Shown: positions 1 to 5,435, numbered from the stretch's first letter. The stretch is 7,580 nt of DNA from Candidatus Scybalomonas excrementavium (GCA_017694765.1 JADIML010000062.1:1-7580); one strand, 5' to 3'. Translations and numbers: made by a program. The notes: generated by a model not told the origin, from the letters alone.

Positions 1-22
1 CAGTATGATTTTTCTCATACTG
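1..22. repeat. Perfect 8-bp hairpin at the window edge
   Basis: CAGTATGA (1-8) and TCATACTG (15-22) are exact reverse complements around a 6-base loop. The hairpin lies just upstream of the -35 region of the plus-strand RNA promoter. It may be the end of a terminator for a gene left of the window, but no immediate T-run follows on the plus strand and the other flank is not visible, so its function is not assigned. Confidence 0.45.
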
Positions 23-28
23 TCGAAC

Positions 29-56
29 TTGCATTTTTTCTTTAATTTGATATAAT
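29..56 (+). promoter_or_regulatory. Promoter of the plus-strand antisense RNA
   Basis: A perfect TATAAT -10 box lies at 51-56, with TTGCAT at 29-34 as -35 after a 16-base spacer. The predicted start is near 63-64. The -10 context (AATTTGATATAATA, 44-57) is nearly identical to the -10 context of the convergent toxin promoter on the opposite strand. Confidence 0.6.
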
Positions 57-62
57 ATAATT

Positions 63-158
63 AGAAAAGGAATCAGCCAGAATGAATCTGGTTGTCCAAA
101 AAGGATCATTTATTTATTAAAAAATAATCACTACTTGGCGGCGGTGATTATTTTTTTT
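63..158 (+). ncRNA. Putative antitoxin antisense RNA of a type I toxin-antitoxin locus
   Basis: A promoter at 29-56 and an intrinsic terminator at 119-158 delimit an RNA of roughly 95 nt. It converges on the small toxin gene and is complementary to the 3' end of its mRNA, including the last 14 codons. Its 5' half can fold into a hairpin (74-81 with 87-94, one G-U pair). This arrangement is that of txpA/RatA-like type I systems, where a convergent RNA overlaps the 3' end of the toxin mRNA through a shared terminator. A 12-codon ORF (82-120) exists inside it, but I see no support for its translation. The antitoxin role is inferred from layout. No homology to a named RNA was established. Confidence 0.6.
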
Positions 159-239
159 GGTTTTTTTTGAACTAAAAATCACAGTTACAATCAAACGAGC
201 AACGTTAATTGCTATCATTATGATCTCATATGTACTCAT
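117..239 (-). CDS. Small membrane-active peptide, Hol_Tox-like type I toxin (40 aa)
   Basis: The peptide begins MSTYEIIMIAINVARLIVTV, continues with a short Lys-rich stretch and ends NNHRRQVVIIF. The MSxYE start, a single hydrophobic segment (about residues 6-23) and a basic C terminus match the layout of the putative holin-like toxin (Hol_Tox/TxpA-like) peptides of Bacillota, which insert into the cell membrane. The start is supported by a strong GGGGGTGG Shine-Dalgarno about 8 bases upstream, locked in a hairpin, and by a good promoter at 296-324. The last codons are written through the shared terminator stem, as in other convergent type I loci. An Arg at residue 15 in the hydrophobic segment and a Val-Ala pair where I expect Phe-Gly are atypical, so the copy may be diverged or weakly active. 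It is too short for standard gene callers. Assignment is from pattern recognition only. Confidence 0.65.
   Translation of the reverse strand: MSTYEIIMIAINVARLIVTVIFSSKKTKKNNHRRQVVIIF
119..158. terminator. Bidirectional intrinsic terminator shared by toxin and antisense RNA
   Basis: A perfect 13-bp stem (119-131 with 144-156) has a GC-rich loop containing TTGGCGGCG. T-runs follow on the plus strand (149-158) and an equivalent run follows on the minus strand. It ends both convergent transcripts, so the RNAs overlap and are complementary across the stem and loop. Confidence 0.85.
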
Positions 240-240
240 A

Positions 241-262
241 GTCCCACCCCCTTTCGGGGGAC
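241..262 (-). promoter_or_regulatory. Hairpin sequestering the toxin ribosome binding site
   Basis: On the minus strand CCCCC (260-256), the tetraloop GAAA (255-252) and GGGGG (251-247) form a very stable stem, with an alternative outer pairing of GUCCC and GGGAC. The paired GGGGG is the core of the Shine-Dalgarno for the ATG at 239, so ribosome access should be low unless the structure opens. Tight translational masking of this kind is usual for type I toxin mRNAs. Confidence 0.7.
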
Positions 263-295
263 AACCATAATCACCTATACTGATTCCTATTTTTT

Positions 296-324
296 ATTAT
301 ACCAAATTTTGTAAATTTCGACAA
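296..324 (-). promoter_or_regulatory. Promoter of the small toxin gene
   Basis: On the minus strand TTGTCG (324-319), a 17-base spacer and a perfect TATAAT (301-296) make a good housekeeping-sigma promoter. The predicted transcription start is near 289, giving a leader of about 50 nt that contains the ribosome-site hairpin. Confidence 0.7.
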
Positions 325-344
325 TATACAATACATGATTTTGG

Positions 345-584
345 ATGGGAATTCATTTAGAACAAACAGAAAAAATTATTTTTACAATTATTTTAGAATT
401 AATTTTAATTGTATTTACCATTTATTATACAATAAATTTTTTCCTTTTTCCAGTACTTTTTTATTTTTTAGATACAATGATTTTTCTTTCACAGGAAATT
501 CATATTCCTAAATATATGGAGCAATATATTTCCTATGAAATACAAAAGGTCATGAAGAACAATGATTTCCTTTGTTTTTCATGA
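345..584 (+). CDS. Doubtful hydrophobic 79-aa ORF
   Basis: This open frame encodes a very hydrophobic peptide (Ile, Leu, Phe and Tyr rich) with one or two possible membrane segments across about residues 10-48 and a short polar tail. I recognise no family. Evidence against a real gene: there is no Shine-Dalgarno before the ATG (the upstream bases are GATTTTGG), no clear plus-strand promoter follows the toxin promoter, the DNA is extremely AT-rich, and the last 13 or so codons are inside the terminator stem of 544-590. Evidence for: it is an uninterrupted 240 bases in a gap that would otherwise be empty, and the neighbouring toxin gene also ends within its terminator. It may be a remnant or a chance ORF. 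Confidence 0.25.
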   Translation: MGIHLEQTEKIIFTIILELILIVFTIYYTINFFLFPVLFYFLDTMIFLSQEIHIPKYMEQYISYEIQKVMKNNDFLCFS

Positions 585-590
585 CCTTTT
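544..590. terminator. Long bidirectional terminator after the hemerythrin gene
   Basis: A 19-bp stem (544-562 with 572-590, one G-T position at 557/577) encloses a 9-base loop. It has an A-run on one side and TTTT on the other. It lies 37 bases beyond the stop codon of the minus-strand hemerythrin gene and most likely ends that operon. It could also stop plus-strand transcription from the left. Confidence 0.8.
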
Positions 591-626
591 ATTTCGCTTA
601 TTCTATTTTTCTACTTTTTATATTGC

Positions 627-1130
627 TTATTTTGAGATTTCTTCCATATAAGGAATAACTGCTTCATCTAATTCTTTCATAATTTCAGCCGATAAACTCT
701 TTTGTGCATATGGATAAATAACCTCATTTTCTTTTGCGATATGACGTTTTAATAAGTAATAATATCCCATCGCATTGGAAATAATATCGATTTTATTTTC
801 TGGTGTTGGAGCTTTTTCATAGGCTTCTACTGCTTTTTCTAATTCCATCACATGAAGTCTTGCTAAATCATGTTCTACTAACATTCCATGTTGAATCAAA
901 TTCACAGCAACTGTTCCTAAATGATCAAGCATCGCTTTAAATAAAATTTTCTCTTCTTTTTGGTGATGACGCAAATCTGCATACGTACGAATAAACTGTA
1001 CAGCATCTTTAAAATCTTGTAAATTTACTTCATTGTGTTCCATAAATGCAATACATTTTACTCGTAATGCTTCAATGAATTTCTCAATTTCATCATGTTC
1101 TTCTCTTAAAGTTTCTATAATTCCTTGCAT
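627..1130 (-). CDS. Hemerythrin-like (HHE domain) di-iron protein, 167 aa
   Basis: One all-helical hemerythrin/HHE domain fills most of the protein. Candidate iron ligands are in the expected order: His12 (REEHDE), His56 with Glu60 (HHQKEE), His81 and His87 (EHDLAR), and His130 with Glu134 (RHIAKENEVIYP). There is no signal peptide, so it is cytoplasmic. Family members bind O2, NO or labile iron in a non-heme di-iron site, and some repair Fe-S clusters. The sequence alone does not say which applies here. It lacks the DUF1858/ScdA_N domain of full-length ScdA/RIC proteins. It is the second gene of an operon: its ATG lies one base after the upstream TAA, and its GAGGGA ribosome site is inside the end of that gene, so translational coupling is likely. 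A nearby hcp gene supports a nitrosative or oxygen-stress role by inference. Confidence 0.9.
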   Translation of the reverse strand: MQGIIETLREEHDEIEKFIEALRVKCIAFMEHNEVNLQDFKDAVQFIRTYADLRHHQKEEKILFKAMLDHLGTVAVNLIQHGMLVEHDLARLHVMELEKAVEAYEKAPTPENKIDIISNAMGYYYLLKRHIAKENEVIYPYAQKSLSAEIMKELDEAVIPYMEEISK

Positions 1131-1131
1131 C

Positions 1132-1746
1132 TTATCCCTCTTTCACACAAAATGTATTTGTTGCTAGTTGAGTATATTGTACCACTTTTTCATCAAAAAA
1201 TCCACGTAACCAAGCATCTCTTAATTCAAAAAATGTGTCTAATGATTCTTGTCTTTCTGTCCAATATGGTTCATGAACCTGTTCGGATACTGACCAAATA
1301 ATCTGGTCTTCTTCATCACTTTCTATTCGAAGACCTCCATCACACGGCATCCCATCTACTAAATGTCCACGCACAATATCATAACATTCTTTGCAAGAAA
1401 TCGTTTTGTCAAACTGACTTCCCACTTCTTTTCCTGCTTCAAAACAAACTTGTTTTAATGCTTCAAGACGCGTTTTATCTTCTTCTAAAAGGCTATGAAC
1501 CGCTTGGGCAAAATGTGATTCTACCATATCCACATGACTACTTAACCAACCATGAATATTAGTAACATCAATAATATCTTCTAAATTCCCCGGTGTAAGC
1601 TCACCATATGCTTTGGTTAATGTTTTTTTTAACTGTTCATTCCAACCATATTCCTTTGCTTTCTCACAAATATAATTTGTCATTTGATCTTGATATTTTA
1701 TTTTTCCATACATCCACTCATGAATTGGACCTAAAAATTGACTCAT
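1132..1746 (-). CDS. Uncharacterised Cys/His-rich protein co-transcribed with hemerythrin, 204 aa
   Basis: I do not recognise the family. The protein is soluble, acidic and has no signal peptide or membrane segment. It starts MSQFLGPIHEWMY. Notable features are six cysteines (27, 101, 118, 121, 135, 200), a central CKEC motif at 118-121 followed by RGHLVDGMPCD (126-136), and seven histidines (9, 65, 71, 78, 84, 128, 158). The CxxC, His128, Cys135 cluster could bind metal or form a redox disulfide. The start is well fixed by AAGGAG seven bases before the ATG. It is the first gene of an operon whose second gene is a hemerythrin, separated by one base. That suggests a partner or sensor in the same O2/NO/iron process. 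This function is an inference from context only. Confidence 0.85.
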   Translation of the reverse strand: MSQFLGPIHEWMYGKIKYQDQMTNYICEKAKEYGWNEQLKKTLTKAYGELTPGNLEDIIDVTNIHGWLSSHVDMVESHFAQAVHSLLEEDKTRLEALKQVCFEAGKEVGSQFDKTISCKECYDIVRGHLVDGMPCDGGLRIESDEEDQIIWSVSEQVHEPYWTERQESLDTFFELRDAWLRGFFDEKVVQYTQLATNTFCVKEG

Positions 1747-1774
1747 CGTATTCTCCTTCCTTATCTCCTTATTT

Positions 1775-1803
1775 ATAATAAGTTTTTAACTACTTTTTTA
1801 CAA
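1775..1803 (-). promoter_or_regulatory. Putative promoter of the hemerythrin operon
   Basis: On the minus strand TTGTAA (1803-1798), a 17-base spacer and TATTAT (1780-1775) precede a predicted start near 1768. The resulting leader would be only about 20 nt and carries the AAGGAG ribosome site. No clear operator palindrome overlaps it. Confidence 0.45.
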
Positions 1804-1981
1804 AACAGTTCAACATATATATTACAAGTGTTCTACATTCATAGATAGTCGTCATAAGTTCATACAAGTTCTAAATCATCACTTTCACATAATCAATGAG
1901 AACTATACTTTAGAAGTTTTACACATTGGCAGACAGTAGCATATTGTAAATATTCGTAACCATTGATACTTAACTTATCAT

Positions 1982-2027
1982 GAAATACCCTTGTAGTACC
2001 ACTTACTTTTTCCTACAAGGGCATTTC
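1982..2027 (-). terminator. hcp transcription terminator
   Basis: A 15-bp stem pairs 2027-2013 with 1996-1982 around a 16-base loop, about 40 bases past the hcp stop codon. In the minus-strand RNA every position pairs, with one G-U wobble (2022/1987). In the plus-strand RNA the same position is an A-C mismatch, so the structure appears selected on the minus strand. The T-tract is poor (ATTTCATGAT). Confidence 0.7.
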
Positions 2028-2068
2028 TTTTATCAGTATCTTATCATAATATCTTTCACTAAATATTC

Positions 2069-3910
2069 TTATTTATTTAACTTTGTTAAAAGTTCTTCTA
2101 CATCTAATCCATGCACTGCACAAGCATCTCCTAAAGATTCCATCTGAGAAGATGGACATCCAAGACAGTGCATTCCTGCTTCCATTAAGATTTGAGCTGC
2201 ACCTTCATGAGCTCTTAAAATGTCTCCCATAATCATATCTGCTGTGATTTTATTTTCATTTTTTACTGCATCTTCTCCAAAGAATAAACGCATATCATCT
2301 TCTACTGTTGTGATTCCTGCAATTCCAAAGTTTTCAACAAGAACTTTTGCCACATTTGGAGAGAGGAATGCTGGAAGAGTTGGTCCTAAGTGAATATTTT
2401 TCACACCTAGGTGAAGAAGTGCTAATAATACGATAACAGCTTTTTGTTCATACCATGCAATGTTATAAATGATTGGAAGATCGTTAATATCATCAAGACC
2501 AAATACTTCTTTTAATTTTAAAGCGATAACTGCTAAAGAGTAAGAGTCATTACATTGACCAGCATCGAGAACTCTTGGAATTCCTCCGATATCACCAAGA
2601 TCTAATTTATTATATTTATATTTCGCACATCCTGCTGTTAAAATAACGGTATCTTTTGGAAGTGCTTTTGCAAAGTCTGTGTAGTAGTTTCTTGATTTTG
2701 CTCTACCGTCACATCCTGCCATAACAACAAACTTCTTAATAGCACCTGTCTTTACGGCTTCTACTACTTGATCTGCTAAAGCAAGCACCTGATTGTGAGC
2801 GAATCCACCAACGATTTCTCCTGTTTCAATTTCTGTTGGAGCTGCACATTTCTTTGCATGTTCAATGATTTCGCTGAAATCTTTTTGTTCTCCAGCATTA
2901 CCATCAATATGTTTACATCCAGGGAATCCAACTGCACCTGTTGTATAAACACGATCTTTATAGCTATCTTTTGGTGGTACAAGACAGTTTGTTGTTAAAA
3001 GAATTGGTCCATTGAAACTTTCAAACTCTTCTTTTTGTTTCCACCAAGCATTTCCATAGTTTCCTACAAAATGACTGTATTTTTTGAATGCTGGATAATA
3101 ATGTGCTGGTAGCATTTCAGAGTGTGTATACACATCAACACCAGTTCCCTCTGTTTGTTCTAATAACATTTCTAAATCTCTTAAATCATGTCCTGAAACT
3201 AAGATAGCTGGGTTATTACGAACACCGATATTTACTTTTGTAATTTCTGGGTTACCATATTTTCCTGTGTTAGCACCATCTAAAAGTGCCATAACATCAA
3301 CACCATATTTTCCTGTCTCTAATGTAAGCGCCACTAAATCATCCGCACTTAAATTATCATCTAAAGTTTTTACTAAAGCTGATTGTAAAAATGTATCTGC
3401 TTCTTCATTTTCACTTCCAAGAGCATTGGCATGTTTTAAATACGCAGCCATACCTTTTAATCCGTATGTGATAAGCTCTCTTAAACTTCTTACATCTTCA
3501 TTTGCTGTTGCAAGAACGCCAACTTCTTTTGCTCTTGCTTCTAAGTCTTCTACATTTTCTGTATAGAAACGAGCATGTGCAGAAAGAACTTTTTGATTCG
3601 AAATTTGTTTCATTAACTCTTCTTTGCCTACTAATGTGGATTGAATACGAGCCATGATTTTTTCATCATCAAAGTTTGCATTTGTTATTGTGATGAATAA
3701 GTTTTCTGTCACTTGATGATTCCATTCTTTTGCTACTTCTTTTCCTTCTTTTCTAAGAGCAGTTAATACTTCAGCAAGTCCCTTTGTTACATAAATTAAT
3801 AAATCTTGAAGATTTGCTGTATGTGCAGTTTTTCCACAGACACCAACCTGTGTACATCCTTTACATCCTGCTGTTTCTTGACATTGATAACAAAACATTT
3901 TATTTTCCAT
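2069..3910 (-). CDS. hcp: Hydroxylamine reductase / hybrid cluster protein with C-terminal DUF1858-type domain, 613 aa
   Basis: Hcp proteins carry an Fe-S cubane and a hybrid 4Fe-2S-2O cluster and reduce NO and/or hydroxylamine in the cytoplasm. The N-terminal cluster motif is C7-x2-C10-x8-C19-x5-C25, the 4Fe-4S spacing of strict-anaerobe Hcps. All expected hybrid-cluster ligands are visible: His241 (GHDLRD), Glu265 (SEMLPAH), Cys309 (TTNCLVPP), Cys400 (MAGCDGR), Cys428 (TAGCAKYKYN), Cys453 (GQCNDS) and Glu488 (WYEQKA). Typical Hcps are about 550 residues. The extra C terminus (about 554-613, ITADMIMGDIL...MHCLGCPSS) is a DUF1858-type domain, known as the hybrid-cluster-associated redox disulfide domain, with CLGC at 582-585. 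The start is the ATG at 3910, eight bases after AAGGAG. A 47-codon in-frame extension to a TTG at 4051 is rejected because the promoter lies inside it. The gene is probably monocistronic. Confidence 0.96.
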   Translation of the reverse strand: MENKMFCYQCQETAGCKGCTQVGVCGKTAHTANLQDLLIYVTKGLAEVLTALRKEGKEVAKEWNHQVTENLFITITNANFDDEKIMARIQSTLVGKEELMKQISNQKVLSAHARFYTENVEDLEARAKEVGVLATANEDVRSLRELITYGLKGMAAYLKHANALGSENEEADTFLQSALVKTLDDNLSADDLVALTLETGKYGVDVMALLDGANTGKYGNPEITKVNIGVRNNPAILVSGHDLRDLEMLLEQTEGTGVDVYTHSEMLPAHYYPAFKKYSHFVGNYGNAWWKQKEEFESFNGPILLTTNCLVPPKDSYKDRVYTTGAVGFPGCKHIDGNAGEQKDFSEIIEHAKKCAAPTEIETGEIVGGFAHNQVLALADQVVEAVKTGAIKKFVVMAGCDGRAKSRNYYTDFAKALPKDTVILTAGCAKYKYNKLDLGDIGGIPRVLDAGQCNDSYSLAVIALKLKEVFGLDDINDLPIIYNIAWYEQKAVIVLLALLHLGVKNIHLGPTLPAFLSPNVAKVLVENFGIAGITTVEDDMRLFFGEDAVKNENKITADMIMGDILRAHEGAAQILMEAGMHCLGCPSSQMESLGDACAVHGLDVEELLTKLNK

Positions 3911-4033
3911 AGTAAATTCTCCTTTTTCACTATCTTGCTTCTTTTCACTGTTATATTTAAATAAAGTTTTTAATGTTTCTAAAAATAACGTATTATCCTC
4001 TAATTTCTTTGTTGTCCTCTCTGTTACGTTGCA

Positions 4034-4042
4034 AGTATAGCA
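4034..4042 (-). promoter_or_regulatory. hcp extended -10 promoter element
   Basis: On the minus strand TGC followed by TATACT (4039-4034) forms an extended -10 box. The -35 position (about CATAAT, 4062-4057) is a poor match and is overlapped by a palindrome, as expected for an activator-dependent promoter. The predicted start is near 4027, giving a 5' leader of about 117 nt. Confidence 0.55.
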
Positions 4043-4059
4043 CCTCTTCAAAATTAATT

Positions 4060-4077
4060 ATGTTGTATTTACAACAT
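4060..4077. promoter_or_regulatory. Palindromic operator upstream of hcp (CRP/FNR-type geometry)
   Basis: Read on the minus strand, ATGTTGTA-AA-TACAACAT has perfect 8-base arms around two central bases. Its centre is about 41 bases upstream of the predicted hcp start, the class II activator position used by CRP/FNR-superfamily regulators. HcpR-type members of that family control hcp in many anaerobes. The regulator identity is inferred, not shown. Confidence 0.65.
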
Positions 4078-4152
4078 TTTTAAAATAATTTCAACTTTTT
4101 AAAATTTTTTCATCTTACATAAATCCATATAGTGTCTATCTTTATGCACACT

Positions 4153-4518
4153 CTATTCGAATTCAGATACAGACTGTAAATCTTTTGGTATCTCTGTCAC
4201 AGCTTCTTCCTTCATTAAGATAGAGTTATCCATTTCGCCAGAATGATAAAATGAAATCAGCCATTGGTCAGTAGAATGTCCTTTCACCTCATATATCTGA
4301 TCCTTTTTATCTCCATTTACAATACCGATTTGTTTTCCACGTTCCTCATTATCAATCACTCCGTAATCCACATATTTCTTTCCATTCCATGTTATAAAAT
4401 TTCCTTCTTCTGTTTCTATCCGATTCATAGACTGCATATTTTCTGATTTTCCCTGTCCGCAAGCCCCTAAGGAACAAAGTATCAAACCAGCCATTGCCAT
4501 ATACAAATATCGTTTCAT
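4153..4518 (-). CDS. Small lipoprotein of unknown function, 121 aa
   Basis: The N terminus MKRYLYMAMAGLILCSLGAC is a type II signal peptide with lipobox LGAC, so Cys20 should be lipidated and the protein held on the outer face of the membrane. The mature part (101 residues) is small and charged, with the stretch ITWNGKKYVDYGVIDN followed by GKQIGIVNGDKKD. It resembles a group of short WNGKxYVxYGV-type lipoproteins I associate with Lachnospiraceae-like bacteria, but no function is known to me. The start chosen is the ATG at 4518, with AAGGAAG about nine bases upstream. A GTG three codons earlier would be too close to that site. A -10 box TATAAT (4556-4551) lies upstream with a weak -35. No convincing terminator separates it from the hcp promoter region. 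Confidence 0.8.
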   Translation of the reverse strand: MKRYLYMAMAGLILCSLGACGQGKSENMQSMNRIETEEGNFITWNGKKYVDYGVIDNEERGKQIGIVNGDKKDQIYEVKGHSTDQWLISFYHSGEMDNSILMKEEAVTEIPKDLQSVSEFE

Positions 4519-4550
4519 ATAAATCACTTCCTTACTTTTAAGTTTTCTTT

Positions 4551-4579
4551 ATTATAGATGATATTTATATATTTATCTA
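4551..4579 (-). promoter_or_regulatory. Putative promoter of the lipoprotein gene
   Basis: On the minus strand TATAAT (4556-4551) is a perfect -10 box. TAGATA (4579-4574), 17 bases upstream, matches the -35 consensus at four of six positions. The surrounding DNA is very AT-rich, so chance matches are possible. Confidence 0.4.
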
Positions 4580-4619
4580 TTCTTATTTCCCTTTTTCGAA
4601 TAATACATATAGAAAATGA

Positions 4620-4650
4620 TTGATTTTTATGATAAAATTCTATTTATAAT
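4620..4650 (+). promoter_or_regulatory. Weak candidate promoter of the coiled-coil gene
   Basis: TTGATT (4620-4625) and TATAAT (4645-4650) are separated by 19 bases, longer than optimal. A start near 4657 would leave almost no leader before the AAAGGAG at 4655-4661, so the true promoter may be slightly further upstream in this AT-rich stretch. Confidence 0.3.
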
Positions 4651-4669
4651 ATACAAAGGAGATAATAAT

Positions 4670-5371
4670 ATGAATAACATTGAAAACAACAATTTAGAAA
4701 ACAAACAAGCAAAATCGAAATGGAATATCCGTAAAATATTGCTCGTGGTATTACCTATTTTAGCAATCGTATTTGCCTTTTCTTCTCATGGTAGCTTATC
4801 TTCTCAAGTAAGCACCTTAACAAAAGAAAATAGCAACTTAAAAGAAAGTAATACTGCCCTTCAAAATGAAATTACATCATTATCTAGTGAAGTATCCGAA
4901 TACGAAACGACTTTATCATCGAAGGATTCCGAGATATCCGATCTTCAATCTCAAATTGATGAAATTCAGGAATACAAAGATTCTTATACACAGTTAGAAA
5001 CTAACTATAAGAAATTAAAAACGAATTTTACTTCTTTAAAATCAAAAAATACAATATTACAAAAAAAATATAAATCATTAGAATCCAAAAACACAAACTT
5101 ACAAAAGAAATACAAAACTTTAGAATCCAAAAATTCCAGCTTACAAGAACAATTAAATTCTTACGATTCTGATCATGCAAGTTCATATTCTATAAGCAGT
5201 ATAGACGATTCATCAGTAGATGACGACTTTTCCTATGAAGTATACAAAACAAGAACTGGCTCTAAATATCATAAAAGTGGATGCCGTTATCTTAGCCAAA
5301 GTAAAATTGGGATTTCAGAATCTGATGCCATTGCACAAGGGCTTACTCCATGTAGTGTATGCAACCCTTAA
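4670..5371 (+). CDS. Membrane-anchored coiled-coil protein with C-terminal His/Cys zinc-ribbon-like tail, 233 aa
   Basis: A short basic N terminus precedes one membrane segment (about 22-37, ILLVVLPILAIVFAF). A long Ser/Lys/Glu-rich coiled coil follows (about 43-165), including three 14-residue repeats of the LESKNTNLQKKYKT type (123-164). After an acidic Ser/Asp linker (165-188), the C terminus (191-233) has KYHKSGCRYL and TPCSVCNP. His201, Cys205, Cys228 and Cys231 form an H-x3-C...C-x2-C set resembling the Ada-like metal-binding tail found on some Bacillota secreted or membrane proteins. The topology is probably N-in, with the tail outside. The start is set by AAAGGAG nine bases before the ATG at 4670. 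An in-frame ATG at 4616 lacks such a site. The role is unknown; a spacer presenting a metal-binding module at the cell surface is plausible. Confidence 0.85.
   Translation: MNNIENNNLENKQAKSKWNIRKILLVVLPILAIVFAFSSHGSLSSQVSTLTKENSNLKESNTALQNEITSLSSEVSEYETTLSSKDSEISDLQSQIDEIQEYKDSYTQLETNYKKLKTNFTSLKSKNTILQKKYKSLESKNTNLQKKYKTLESKNSSLQEQLNSYDSDHASSYSISSIDDSSVDDDFSYEVYKTRTGSKYHKSGCRYLSQSKIGISESDAIAQGLTPCSVCNP
5036..5161 (+). repeat. Three tandem 42-bp repeats inside the coiled coil
   Basis: Units at 5036-5077, 5078-5119 and 5120-5161 each encode a 14-residue coiled-coil segment (two heptads). The first two are closest in sequence, while the third diverges at its end. Copy number could vary between strains. 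Confidence 0.75.
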
Positions 5372-5435
5372 TCATTAACCATGGTAAAATACTCGTACTA
5401 AAAACAACTTATATTGAATCATACAAACTGAAAAC

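Larger units (their letters stand above)
44..308. repeat. Inverted duplication of promoter and leader flanking the toxin-antitoxin locus
   Basis: The plus strand at 44-97 and the minus strand at 308-259 share AATTTG(A/G)TATAATA (13 of 14). Further along they share AGGAATCAG, exactly 12 variable bases, then TGGTTGTCC (18 of 18 in the conserved blocks: 68-76 and 89-97 against 288-280 and 267-259). The spacing between -10 and AGGAATCAG differs by four bases. Both convergent transcripts therefore begin with related rather than complementary sequence. Confidence 0.75.
1747..2068. other. Intergenic region between the hcp and hemerythrin units
   Basis: This gap of about 320 bases holds the hemerythrin-operon promoter (1775-1803) and the hcp terminator (1982-2027). 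Between them, 1804-1981 shows only a loose tandem pair of an AAGTTCATA-like motif (about 1852-1872) and no ORF longer than a few codons. I see no RNA gene in it. Confidence 0.6.

Noticed and set aside
82..120. 12-residue ORF inside the plus-strand antisense RNA
   Set aside because: It is very short, has no recognisable peptide pattern, overlaps the hairpin 74-94 and has only a distant AAAGGA. It could be checked by ribosome profiling but is not supported now.
1799..1816. Possible hcp-like operator upstream of the hemerythrin operon
   Set aside because: Only one half-site (CAACAT, 1811-1816) matches and the other half is unrelated, so co-regulation with hcp is not supported by this sequence.
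3267..3566. 99-codon plus-strand ORF opposite hcp
   Set aside because: It lies antisense within the conserved Hcp coding frame, has no ribosome site and resembles no protein. It is a shadow of the real gene.
3911..4051. 47-codon in-frame upstream extension of hcp from a TTG codon
   Set aside because: The predicted -10 box (4034-4039) and transcription start lie inside it. The canonical Hcp N terminus with AAGGAG begins at 3910, and no Hcp has such a leader to my knowledge.
4125..4152. Weak AGTGT/ACACT hairpin after the lipoprotein gene as a terminator
   Set aside because: The stem is only five base pairs with no T-run on the minus strand.
4616..4669. Upstream in-frame ATG of the coiled-coil gene
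   Set aside because: It has no ribosome site and overlaps the likely promoter. The ATG at 4670 follows AAAGGAG at ideal spacing.
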